Both the position numbers and the translations under genes were made by a program. From UTCHB3 sp964431385 (GTDB lineage: Bacteria; Bacteroidota; Ignavibacteria; Ignavibacteriales; Ignavibacteriaceae), in assembly GCA_964431385.1 (NCBI GenBank), contig CAYSJM010000011.1:1-64000 (forward strand): a DNA stretch of 64,000 nt, read 5' to 3'. The notes beneath the pieces were generated by a model. The model did not search any database. It was not told the DNA's origin and worked only from the letters and a program-made list of their open reading frames with translations. Position 1 is the stretch's first letter, and every line of letters begins with the position of its first letter. This document shows positions 42,024-50,703 of the stretch, piece after piece.

Positions 42024-42039
42024 ATAACACGCGTGTTAT
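42024..42039. promoter_or_regulatory. 16-bp perfect palindrome before TonB receptor gene
   Basis: ATAACACGCGTGTTAT reads the same on both strands and ends 31 bases before the receptor ATG at 42071. It is a likely operator for a dimeric repressor (TetR-like size and shape). Confidence 0.65.
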
Positions 42040-42070
42040 AACATTTAATGTGTATCATAACCGAGGAACC

Positions 42071-44599
42071 ATGTTTAAGAAAGTTGTATTTTTATGTTTA
42101 TTAATATCAATTGCAGTACTCCCGCAATCAGGGAGCGTAAAAGGAATTGTATCGAGTCAGGGTGAACCTCTACCCGGTGTTACTGTCAAGTTAAAAGACA
42201 CAAAACTGGGAGCTGTCACCGATATTGACGGTTTTTATGAAATAAAAAATATTCCGCCCGGAAAAAAAACGATGTCATTTTCATTCATTGGCTTTGCAAT
42301 GGTGGAAAAGACCATTGTAATTGAAGCCGGAAAATCTCTCACAGCAAATATCTCCCTCTCTGAGACAAATATATTACTCGACGAAGTAGTGATTTCTGAA
42401 AAATCGAGAGATGCATCAGACACCGAAACATCTGTTATAGAATTGGAACCCGAACAAGCGAAAGTTCTTCCCGGTGCCGGTGAGGATGTACTTCGAACAC
42501 TTCAGGCACTTCCGGGGGTTGTCGCACCAAATGACTTTTCTTCGCAATTGGTCGTCAGAGGCTCCGGTCCTGATCAGAATCTGATAATAATGGACAATGT
42601 GGAAGTTTTTAATCCGTATCGATTATATGGCTTCATAAGTATGTTTAATCCTGATGCAGTCTCTGATATCACTTTAATCACCGGTGGATTTCCTTCAAAC
42701 TATGGAGATAGACTGTCTGCTGTCCTCGAAGTGGCTAACAGAGAAGGTTCCACAAAAAAAGGAGTAACAGGAAGCTTAAACGCCTCTATAACGAATGCAA
42801 ATCTTGTTCTTGAGGGGAAAAATCCTTTTGATATTAAAGGAAGTTGGCTCATCAACAGTCGGAGAACATATTATGATCTTATTCTTGAGCCTTTCGCAAA
42901 AAATGCCGGCCTTATAGAAGATGATTCGGCTTTTCCCAATTTTTATGATGTACAAGCGAAATTTACATTTGGTCCTTTTGACGGGCATAAAATTAAACTA
43001 TTTGGGATTTACTCGGCAGATGGTGTGAATATCGTCTCAGGGAAAGACAGGGTTTCCCCTGATAGTATCTCAGTCAATAATATCACCCGAAACGATGTGA
43101 TAGGATTGACCTGGGACTATGCCCCCAACTCTGATTTATTTATCCAGTCCACTCTCTCCTGGTATAAGAACAGTGGCGATGCCGGCTTTGACTCAAAAGT
43201 GCTCGATCCCTCCCTTAACCGGGAAAGTTTTAAAGAATTTGGTGCAGATACACTTAACCCTTATTTACTCGGATTTAAGTTTAAATCTGAATTTATCTTT
43301 CAGAAATATTCGTGGGACTCCAAACTGAATTTACTCTGGGGGAACAACAATTTATTAGAAGCAGGGGCTGGACTCGACCGGCTTACCACTACCCTGGCTT
43401 TCGATTTTGAATTTGATCCACAACTTCGTGCTTTGTTTTCTGCAAATCCAAATTTTAGATCATCGATTGATGATCTGAACGATACAAAAACATATTATCG
43501 TTATCGTGCCTATGTGCAAAACAGATTTAACTTGTGGGAGAGATTTTATATCAGTGCGGGCTTTCGATTCGACAATTATGAAATCCTGGATAAATCGTAC
43601 ATAGCACCACGAATTTCTGCATCATGGGCATACGATGACTTAACAACTGTAAGAGCTTCATGGGGAATTTTTTACCAGTCACCGGGATATGAAAAATTGC
43701 AGGATGCGGGGGTGATCTACGACTTTTCCCGTCAAAATACTGCCACTCTGGAAGCTTCAAAAGCCATTCATTACATTCTCGGTGTTGAAAGATGGCTCTC
43801 ATTTGAGTGGAATCTAAAAGTTGAGGCTTATTACAAAGATTTTCGTGATCTTGTTGTGCCTAAAATTGTAACAGGTACCCGATTTTATACAGAAAAGATA
43901 CCGGGTCAAGATCCCAATTCCTCATCCGGTTGGACCCGTCCAGTGAGAATCCAGTCTGATTCGTTAACCCAGATTCCCGTAAATGACTCTTACGGTGAAT
44001 CTTACGGGCTCGAAGTGATGCTCGCGAAAAAAAACATTGATCGTAATTCAAAAATAAGCGGATGGATATCCTACTCATACGCTGTAGCTGAACGATTCGA
44101 GAGGAATTTTACAGTCCCCTTCAGATTTGACCAAAGACATACAATAAACATCGTACTCGATTATCAGTTTGCAAAAGCCTGGAATTTGGGTATCAGATGG
44201 CAGTATGGTTCAGGTTTTCCCCTTACAACTCCTGAGGGAGTAGCACCCAGAGTGCTTTCAACTGATACAGACGGTGATTCCAAGCCTGATTCACAATTTT
44301 TGGCTGTAAGAAGGGGTGCAAATGGAAATTATTCTGAGGTTATTTATGATGTCGCTTTTGAGGACAAAAACCGTTTTAACTCGAGGAAGCCGGAGTACCA
44401 CAGACTTGATGTAAGACTGACGGCAATTGCACAATTTTGGAATTTGGATTGGACTTTTTATCTCGATGTTATAAATGTTTACAATAAGTCGAACATAATC
44501 GGCTACAATTATTTTGTGACTGAAGACAAAAAACTGGGTGTAAGACCCACTTCAATGTTCCCAATTCTACCCACTCTGGGTTTTAGCATAAAGTTTTAA
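42071..44599 (+). CDS. TonB-dependent receptor with N-terminal carboxypeptidase-regulatory domain
   Basis: An 842-residue outer-membrane receptor for energised import. Signal peptide about 1-18; a CarboxypepD_reg-like domain about 20-105 (GSVKGIVSSQGEPLPGVTV, then FYEIKNIPPGKKTMSFSFIG); the plug about 125-225 with DVLRTLQALPGVVAPNDFSS and LVVRGSGPDQNLIIMDNVEV; and a 22-strand barrel to the end, FPILPTLGFSIKF, with a final Phe. I chose the ATG at 42071, preceded by GAGGAACC, over an upstream ATG at 42050. No SusD-like partner is adjacent, so it is not a classic SusCD pair. The substrate is unknown; a palindromic operator lies just upstream. Confidence 0.93.
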   Translation: MFKKVVFLCLLISIAVLPQSGSVKGIVSSQGEPLPGVTVKLKDTKLGAVTDIDGFYEIKNIPPGKKTMSFSFIGFAMVEKTIVIEAGKSLTANISLSETNILLDEVVISEKSRDASDTETSVIELEPEQAKVLPGAGEDVLRTLQALPGVVAPNDFSSQLVVRGSGPDQNLIIMDNVEVFNPYRLYGFISMFNPDAVSDITLITGGFPSNYGDRLSAVLEVANREGSTKKGVTGSLNASITNANLVLEGKNPFDIKGSWLINSRRTYYDLILEPFAKNAGLIEDDSAFPNFYDVQAKFTFGPFDGHKIKLFGIYSADGVNIVSGKDRVSPDSISVNNITRNDVIGLTWDYAPNSDLFIQSTLSWYKNSGDAGFDSKVLDPSLNRESFKEFGADTLNPYLLGFKFKSEFIFQKYSWDSKLNLLWGNNNLLEAGAGLDRLTTTLAFDFEFDPQLRALFSANPNFRSSIDDLNDTKTYYRYRAYVQNRFNLWERFYISAGFRFDNYEILDKSYIAPRISASWAYDDLTTVRASWGIFYQSPGYEKLQDAGVIYDFSRQNTATLEASKAIHYILGVERWLSFEWNLKVEAYYKDFRDLVVPKIVTGTRFYTEKIPGQDPNSSSGWTRPVRIQSDSLTQIPVNDSYGESYGLEVMLAKKNIDRNSKISGWISYSYAVAERFERNFTVPFRFDQRHTINIVLDYQFAKAWNLGIRWQYGSGFPLTTPEGVAPRVLSTDTDGDSKPDSQFLAVRRGANGNYSEVIYDVAFEDKNRFNSRKPEYHRLDVRLTAIAQFWNLDWTFYLDVINVYNKSNIIGYNYFVTEDKKLGVRPTSMFPILPTLGFSIKF

Positions 44600-44634
44600 T
44601 TTCGTATTATTATAGTCTCATTTTTAAATAATTT

Positions 44635-45825
44635 ATGCAACTCCCACAATATAAATCTGTAAGCAAACTTTCACTCGAAATAAAGGCAACTCTCGAGATG
44701 AGTTTCCGGTATGAAACCATAATTGGCGAAATATCAAACTTCAAACCTCATTACTCGGGTCATTGGTATTTTACCTTGAAAGATTCGGGTGCGGCAATTT
44801 CTTGTTCGATGTGGAGCAGTAACAACAAAAAACTTGGCTTCATACCTAAAGATGGTATGCAAGTAATATGTAGCGGACCAATATCGGTTTACCCTCCAAG
44901 AGGAAGTTATCAAATCGATGTGCAGACAATGAAAAATGTGGGAGTGGGTGACCTTCAGGTTGCATTCGAATTTCTGAAGGAAAAACTTTCAAAAGAAGGG
45001 CTTTTTGACCCCTCAAGAAAAAAAACTATCAGGACTTTTCCGGCTAAAATAGGAGTCGTCACATCTTCTACCGGAGCTGCGTGGCAAGACATTATTGCCG
45101 TTGCAGCGAGAAGATTCCCGATGATTGAGCTGATTCTTGCTCCTGCGCGAGTTCAGGGAGAAGGGGCTGCTGAAAGCATCGCATCAGCGATAGACGAATT
45201 AAACAAATTTGATGATATTGAAGTGATAATCGTTGGCAGAGGGGGTGGAAGTCTCGAAGATCTCTGGGCATTTAACGAAGAAGTAACAGCTCGTGCCATA
45301 ACCCGGTCTCGTATCCCGATCATCTCTGCGGTTGGACATGAAGTCGATTTTACGATAGCAGATTTTGTTGCAGACCTTAGAGCAGCCACTCCAACCGCTG
45401 CAATGGAATTAGTGACACCGGACTTTAATGATGTCACTTCTGCGATTGAAAATTTGGCACAACAGATTGAGAATAGAACTTTTACAAATCTTAAAGCAAA
45501 ACAAGAGACAGTTAACCGATTTGTTGAATCACCTGTTATGTCAACGCCCTTAAACATAGTCAAACTCAACAGCCAACGGCTCGATTACGCTTTAATGCAG
45601 ATTGATCATAGTTTGACCAATCTTGTTAAAGACTATAAAAACAGGGTAAATTCCGCGATTTTGCACTTAAAAGCAAATGATCATAAAAGGATTCTTAAAA
45701 AAGGATTTGTATTTGTGACGCAGAAGGGTAAGTTTATAAAAATGTCAACCGAGCTTGATAAAGAAAAATCGTTTGACTTGAACTTTTTTGACGGTAAAAT
45801 ACTTATTGAAGGTAATGATGAGTAA
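44635..45825 (+). CDS. xseA: Exodeoxyribonuclease VII large subunit
   Basis: A 396-residue catalytic subunit of exonuclease VII, which degrades single-stranded DNA. The OB fold at about 1-105 has GEISNFKPHYSGHWYFTLKD, the catalytic core shows KIGVVTSSTGAAWQDI, then VIIVGRGGGSLEDLWAFNEE and SAVGHEVDFTIADFVADLRAATPTAAAE-type sequence (here SAVGHEVDFTIADFVAD, then RAATPTAAMEL). A coiled coil follows near 270-350. Its 3' end overlaps the xseB start by eight bases, the normal arrangement. It begins an operon running to at least the sensor kinase. Confidence 0.96.
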   Translation: MQLPQYKSVSKLSLEIKATLEMSFRYETIIGEISNFKPHYSGHWYFTLKDSGAAISCSMWSSNNKKLGFIPKDGMQVICSGPISVYPPRGSYQIDVQTMKNVGVGDLQVAFEFLKEKLSKEGLFDPSRKKTIRTFPAKIGVVTSSTGAAWQDIIAVAARRFPMIELILAPARVQGEGAAESIASAIDELNKFDDIEVIIVGRGGGSLEDLWAFNEEVTARAITRSRIPIISAVGHEVDFTIADFVADLRAATPTAAMELVTPDFNDVTSAIENLAQQIENRTFTNLKAKQETVNRFVESPVMSTPLNIVKLNSQRLDYALMQIDHSLTNLVKDYKNRVNSAILHLKANDHKRILKKGFVFVTQKGKFIKMSTELDKEKSFDLNFFDGKILIEGNDE

Positions 45826-46030
45826 CAATAACAGCGAAGTATCGCAATTCAAAATTAAACTCGAGAGAATTGAACAGATTTCGGCTCTTCTCGAAGATCC
45901 TGATTTAGACCTTGAACAAGCGATAAATCTTTATGAAGAAGGGATGAAACTCTCACAGGAGTGTCTTACATCTCTGAAACAGGCCGAACTTAAAATTACG
46001 GAATTGAAAAATTCCTTTAAATCAATCTAA
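45818..46030 (+). CDS. xseB: Exodeoxyribonuclease VII small subunit
   Basis: 70 residues, normal for XseB: FKIKLERIEQISALLED, then DLDLEQAINLYEEGMKLSQEC and LKQAELKITEL. Two ATGs in a row (45815, 45818) are possible; GAAGG at 45808-45812 is better spaced for 45818. The overlap with xseA suggests coupled translation. It binds the large subunit's coiled coil in several copies. Confidence 0.94.
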   Translation: MSNNNSEVSQFKIKLERIEQISALLEDPDLDLEQAINLYEEGMKLSQECLTSLKQAELKITELKNSFKSI

Positions 46031-46069
46031 TGATCACCACTATTTTAATCTTTTTTTTGGAGAATAAGA

Positions 46070-47989
46070 ATGCTTGATATGAACAACTACCCCGCTCTTT
46101 CGAAGGTAAATGTTCCTGCAGATTTCAGAAACTTTTCGATTCCTGAACTGAAGCAACTCTGTACTGATGTTAGACAATATATGGTAGATGTTATTTCTGT
46201 GGTCGGTGGTCATTTTGGTGGCGGACTCGGTGCAGTTGAACTCACCGTTGCCATGCACAAAGTTTTTGACACCCCTAATGATCAGATAATTTGGGATACA
46301 GGACATCAGGCATATCCGCACAAAATTCTCACCGGACGGAAGGAACTGCTTCCAACCATTAGGCAGTTGAACGGACTCTCAGGCTTCCTCAAAAGGAATG
46401 AAAGTGAATATGACGCTTTTGGTGCCGGGCACGCCTCCACTTCCGTTTCAGCGGCACTTGGTATCGCCGAAGCAAACAAGTTTATGAATACCGATAGAAA
46501 AGTTATAGCGGTTATCGGTGATGGTGCAATGACCGGTGGTATGGCATACGAAGCAATGAATAATGCCGGGATGCTCCACTCAAATCTCATAGTTGTGCTG
46601 AACGATAATAATATGTCGATTGGTCAGAATGTATGGCAGTTTTCAAACTATTTTACCTCCATTATTACCAACCCCGATTACAACAAATTTAAGGGTTATG
46701 TTTGGGATCTCACAGGTAAAATGGACAATTTTGGTGACAGATTACGAAAAGTAGTGGGTAGAGTTGAAGGTGGTATCAAATCAATTGTTACCCCCGGAAT
46801 GTTGTTTGAAGCTCTTGGTTTTAGATATTTTGGCCCGGTTAACGGTCATAATGTTCACCAGCTCGTTAAAGTTTTCGAAGCTGCAAAAAATTTAAACGGT
46901 CCTATTCTCATCCACGCAAACACGGAAAAAGGCAAAGGTTACGCACCTGCTGAAAAACATGTGCAGAGGCTTCATGCATCGACACCGTTTGACAAAGTTA
47001 CAGGTGTCGCGTACAAAAAAGAGGGTGCACCTCCAGCCTACACTACCATTTTTGGTGAAACCCTTGTGGAATTGGTGAAAGAAAATCCCAAAATAGTTGG
47101 TATTACCGCAGCAATGCCTGATGGTACAGGATTAAACATTCTACAAAAGAATTGTCCTGACAACTACTTTGATGTGGGAATTGCAGAAGAACACGGTGTT
47201 ACTTTTGCTGCAGGACTCGCAACACAGGGTGTAACTCCGGTAGTTGCAATCTATTCTACATTTTTACAAAGAGCAATCGATCAGATAATTCATGACATTG
47301 CACTTCAAAAACTTCATGTGATTTTTGTTCTCGATAGAGCAGGTCTTGTTGGTGCTGACGGTCCCACTCATCATGGTACACTCGACCTGACTTACCTCAG
47401 AATGATCCCTCATCTTGTGCTAATGGCACCAAAAGATGAGAACGAACTGAAGAATATGCTCTACACTTCCACAAAATTATCGGGAGGCCCTGTAGCAATC
47501 CGTTATCCGAGAGGAAATGCTTTGGGGGTACCGTTAAGTGATGGATTTGTTGAGTATGAAGTTGGGAAAGCTGAAGTAATGGAGGAAGGAAGTGATGTTG
47601 CCATTCTGGCTGTTGGTTCCATGGTTGATTATGCAGTAAAAGCATTACCAAAACTTGCTGCATCCGGCATTTCCGCCAAATTAGTTAATATGAGATTTAT
47701 TAAGCCTTTTGATGAAAATCTTCTCGATGAACTTTCAGTTACCCATAAAAAGATTGTGACTCTTGAAGAGAATACTATAGTGGGTGGATTTGGCTCATCA
47801 ATCGCCGAATATTTCATCGACAAAGGGTATAAAAATGACATTTTGAGAATTGGTCTGCCTGATAAATTTATCGATCACGGTACTCAGGCAGAGCTTCACC
47901 ATCTTCTCGAAATTGACCCTGAAGGAATTGTTAAAAGAATAACTGACTTTATTGAAATAGATAATCACATAAACAAGGTGCTGGTCTAA
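46070..47989 (+). CDS. dxs: 1-deoxy-D-xylulose-5-phosphate synthase
   Basis: A 639-residue thiamine-diphosphate enzyme making 1-deoxyxylulose 5-phosphate from pyruvate and glyceraldehyde 3-phosphate, the first step of the MEP isoprenoid pathway. The N-terminal domain has GGHFGGGLGAVELTVAMH, DTGHQAYPHKILTGR, GDGAMTGGMAYEAMNNAG and NDNNMSIGQNVW for cofactor binding; the middle part has FDVGIAEEHGVTFAAGLA and DRAGLVGADGPTHHG; a transketolase C-domain ends it. GGAG precedes the ATG. Its stop overlaps the next start by one base (TAATG). MEP isoprenoids feed menaquinone side chains, and menF-menD lie downstream. Confidence 0.97.
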   Translation: MLDMNNYPALSKVNVPADFRNFSIPELKQLCTDVRQYMVDVISVVGGHFGGGLGAVELTVAMHKVFDTPNDQIIWDTGHQAYPHKILTGRKELLPTIRQLNGLSGFLKRNESEYDAFGAGHASTSVSAALGIAEANKFMNTDRKVIAVIGDGAMTGGMAYEAMNNAGMLHSNLIVVLNDNNMSIGQNVWQFSNYFTSIITNPDYNKFKGYVWDLTGKMDNFGDRLRKVVGRVEGGIKSIVTPGMLFEALGFRYFGPVNGHNVHQLVKVFEAAKNLNGPILIHANTEKGKGYAPAEKHVQRLHASTPFDKVTGVAYKKEGAPPAYTTIFGETLVELVKENPKIVGITAAMPDGTGLNILQKNCPDNYFDVGIAEEHGVTFAAGLATQGVTPVVAIYSTFLQRAIDQIIHDIALQKLHVIFVLDRAGLVGADGPTHHGTLDLTYLRMIPHLVLMAPKDENELKNMLYTSTKLSGGPVAIRYPRGNALGVPLSDGFVEYEVGKAEVMEEGSDVAILAVGSMVDYAVKALPKLAASGISAKLVNMRFIKPFDENLLDELSVTHKKIVTLEENTIVGGFGSSIAEYFIDKGYKNDILRIGLPDKFIDHGTQAELHHLLEIDPEGIVKRITDFIEIDNHINKVLV

Positions 47990-48990
47990 TGTCAAAAATA
48001 AAATTCGGCATTATCGGTCTGGGAGGCATCTCTCAGTTGATTCATCTCCCCGATTTGTATAAAAGCAAAGAAGTAGAGATTGCGGCTATTGCGGATATCA
48101 ATAAAAATGCAGTACAAGAAGTTGCATCAAAATTTAAAGTGACTCATGCATTTACTGACTACCACAAAATGCTCGAGCAGGTTGATATAGATGCTGTGCT
48201 TATTGCGACACCGACAAAATCGCATACCCAGATAGCTCTCGACTGTCTAAATGCCGGTAAACACATTTTTGTTGAAAAGCCACTTGCAAGAACTGTTGAA
48301 GAAGCCAAAAAAATTGCGGTAACTGCTAAAGAAAAAGGGCTCGTTGCAATGGTAGGTATGAATCTCAGGTACCGACCCGACATTATGCTTCTAAAGAGTA
48401 TCGTGAGCTCGGGTGACCTCGGCGATCCATTTTTTGTAAAATGCTCCTGGTTCAAATCACAATCGAGTTCGGGTAAGTGGTTCACTAAAAAAGATGAATC
48501 AGGTGGTGGAGTTACTTTCGATTTGGGAATAGTATTACTCGATGTGGCGATGTGGTTTCTAAATTTTCCTGAAATTCAGTCAGTTACAACGCAGAACTTC
48601 TTTATAAACACAAAAAATGTTGAAGACTCATCAGTCAGCATGATTAGAGCAAAGAACAATTCGTTGATCTATTTGGAATCATCCTGGGCAATTGCTTCGA
48701 GTAAAAATACCTTTGATCTCGAAATTTATTGTACCAAGGGAAACGCTTTGATAAATCCATTAAGGATAATCAAAACGATGGATGGTCAACAAGTGGAATT
48801 GAAGCCTATGTTAAACGACAACAGAAAAGCTCACGCAGAAAAATCGTACCAAAATGAACTGAATCACTTCATTGGGGCGATTAAAGGGCATAACCCTGTT
48901 CTTTCATCCGCTGAAGACTCTGTCACTCGGCTCAATATATTGCATAATATGTATTTGTCTGCTTCAACAAAAAAAGAGGTCTTCCTTTGA
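47989..48990 (+). CDS. Gfo/Idh/MocA-family oxidoreductase
   Basis: A 333-residue NAD(P)-dependent oxidoreductase. The Rossmann fold starts at once with FGIIGLGGISQLIHLP, then AIADINKNA, and ALDCLNAGKHIFVEKPLA near 80-100, the EKP motif whose Lys is catalytic. The C-terminal beta-sheet domain has DESGGGVTFDLGIVLLDVAMWFL near 160-185. The family acts on sugars, inositols or biliverdin-like compounds; the substrate is unknown here. It overlaps dxs by one base and the response regulator by four bases. Confidence 0.93.
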   Translation: MSKIKFGIIGLGGISQLIHLPDLYKSKEVEIAAIADINKNAVQEVASKFKVTHAFTDYHKMLEQVDIDAVLIATPTKSHTQIALDCLNAGKHIFVEKPLARTVEEAKKIAVTAKEKGLVAMVGMNLRYRPDIMLLKSIVSSGDLGDPFFVKCSWFKSQSSSGKWFTKKDESGGGVTFDLGIVLLDVAMWFLNFPEIQSVTTQNFFINTKNVEDSSVSMIRAKNNSLIYLESSWAIASSKNTFDLEIYCTKGNALINPLRIIKTMDGQQVELKPMLNDNRKAHAEKSYQNELNHFIGAIKGHNPVLSSAEDSVTRLNILHNMYLSASTKKEVFL

Positions 48991-49691
48991 GCCACTCAAT
49001 TAAAATTCTTATTATTGAAGATGAAAAAGATATCATTGAGTTTATTAAGTATAACCTTGAGATGGAAGATTTTATAGTAATATCAGCAAATGATGGTGAA
49101 GAGGGTTTAAAGAAGATGGCTGAAAAACCCGATATTGTTTTGCTCGATATTATGATGCCAAAATTAGATGGTTATGAAGTTTGTAAGGCAATAAGAGAAA
49201 ATTCGCAAACAGCTAAAACACCGGTGATTTTCCTGACTGCAAAATCGAGCGAGTACGATGAGATTAAAGGCTTGGAACTCGGTGCAAATGATTATATCCT
49301 TAAGCCAATTTCTCCGTCAAAACTTGTAGCCAGAATAAAAGCCACACTTCGAAACTCACTAAGAGGTGATTACAATTTTGAAGAGTCGGTAAAGTCGATA
49401 AAATCGGGTCCGATCGAAATTGACCGCGAAAAATACACGGTTTCAATAAATTCAATTGAGAAAGTTTTTCCAAGAAAAGAATTTGAACTCCTCTTCTTCC
49501 TGATAAACAGTCCCGGAATTGTCTTCAGCAGATCAGCACTTCTGAAATATGTGTGGGGCTCCGATGTTTTTGTTGTTGAAAGAACAGTTGATGTGCACAT
49601 CAGAAAAATTAGAGAAAAGTTAGACCAATATCAGGACTTAATCGAGACTGTCAAGGGTGTCGGATACAGATTCAAAGCGATTGACAATTAG
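48987..49691 (+). CDS. OmpR/PhoB-family response regulator
   Basis: A 234-residue regulator. The receiver domain (about 5-118) has the acid pair Glu11-Asp12, phospho-acceptor Asp54 in VLLDIMMPK, Thr84 in IFLTAK, and Lys106 in YILKPIS. The winged-helix DNA-binding domain (about 135-230) has LEFLLNSPGIVFSR-type sequence (here LLFFLINSPGIVFSRSALL), then RTVDVHIRKIREKL and VKGVGYRF. The start is TTG at 48987 with GAGG just before. It overlaps the oxidoreductase gene by four bases and the kinase gene by 11 to 35 bases, so it is the kinase's partner. Confidence 0.94.
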   Translation: MSHSIKILIIEDEKDIIEFIKYNLEMEDFIVISANDGEEGLKKMAEKPDIVLLDIMMPKLDGYEVCKAIRENSQTAKTPVIFLTAKSSEYDEIKGLELGANDYILKPISPSKLVARIKATLRNSLRGDYNFEESVKSIKSGPIEIDREKYTVSINSIEKVFPRKEFELLFFLINSPGIVFSRSALLKYVWGSDVFVVERTVDVHIRKIREKLDQYQDLIETVKGVGYRFKAIDN

Positions 49692-50697
49692 TTTAAAAGC
49701 TGCTTCACGGTATAAAAAAGAGTTGGTTTACTCAACAGGTCTTTTTAGTGCCCTTTCAGTTTTGTCTCTTTTCTTTAATCTCGGTGATGTATTTATATTT
49801 ACCTCAGGTCTGATTTCCTTTATATTTTGTTTCTATCTTATTGGTAAAAAAAGACAATCTGATCTTTCGAACATTAAACAAACGCTGAATTTGATTGCTT
49901 CGAAAGAGATAGACCTCACTGCTGATCTCGTCTTAAATGCGGGTCTTGAAGACATTCAGGCAGAGTTGAACGAGATGGTAAAGAAAATTAAGAGTGATTT
50001 TGTTTATCTGAAGAAACTTGAGCAGATGAGAAAAGAGTTTTTGGGGAATGTGTCGCACGAACTTAAAACCCCAATATTTGCAATAAGCGGTTATCTTGAA
50101 ACGCTTCTTAACGGGGCAATTTCGGATCCTAAAGTAAATCTCCATTTTCTAAAGAAGGCTTATGAGCATACCGGAAATTTGAGCAATTTACTAAACGACC
50201 TAATTGATATCTCGTTAATAGAATCGGGGCAAATGAAAATGAGTTTCAGATATTTTAATCTCAGAAACTCACTGGAAGAATTGATGGATGAATTTGAACC
50301 CACAATTGAGAATGAAGAGATTGAATTGTTGGTTCATCCCGTAAGAAAAGGTTTGCAGATTTACAGCGATAAAGCAAGATTTCGCCAGGTAATGGTGAAT
50401 TTGTTGCAAAATGCAGTAAAATACACTTCTACAGGTAAAGTTGAAATAATCGTTGAAGAAGATGGCGATGAATGTATAATAAAGGTGAAAGATACCGGAG
50501 TTGGAATCCCTGTTGCTGACCTCACCCGAATTTTCGAACGATTTTACAGAGTGGATAAAGCGAGATCAAGAGATGTTGGTGGAACAGGTTTGGGACTCGC
50601 AATAGTAAAGCATATTCTTGAAGCACATGATTCTAAAATTGAAGTTGAAAGCAAATATGGCGAAGGTTCAACTTTTTATTTCAGACTTAAAAAATAG
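49657..50697 (+). CDS. PhoR-type membrane sensor histidine kinase
   Basis: About 346 residues. Two membrane helices near 24-42 and 44-64 form a short hairpin with hardly any periplasmic loop, so it may sense in the membrane. A HAMP-like linker (about 65-125) follows, then HisKA with His134 in EFLGNVSHELKTP, and HATPase with NLLQNAVKYTSTG, DTGVGIP and GTGLGLAIVKHI. The start could be GTG at 49657, with AAGG right before, or TTG at 49681; both overlap the regulator gene. It pairs with the OmpR/PhoB regulator as a two-component system. Confidence 0.9.
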   Translation: MSDTDSKRLTISLKAASRYKKELVYSTGLFSALSVLSLFFNLGDVFIFTSGLISFIFCFYLIGKKRQSDLSNIKQTLNLIASKEIDLTADLVLNAGLEDIQAELNEMVKKIKSDFVYLKKLEQMRKEFLGNVSHELKTPIFAISGYLETLLNGAISDPKVNLHFLKKAYEHTGNLSNLLNDLIDISLIESGQMKMSFRYFNLRNSLEELMDEFEPTIENEEIELLVHPVRKGLQIYSDKARFRQVMVNLLQNAVKYTSTGKVEIIVEEDGDECIIKVKDTGVGIPVADLTRIFERFYRVDKARSRDVGGTGLGLAIVKHILEAHDSKIEVESKYGEGSTFYFRLKK

Positions 50698-50703
50698 ATT
50701 AAC

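Noticed and set aside
48449..48458. GGTTCAAATC, like a tRNA T-loop
   Set aside because: It lies inside the oxidoreductase coding region and no acceptor or anticodon stem can be paired around it.
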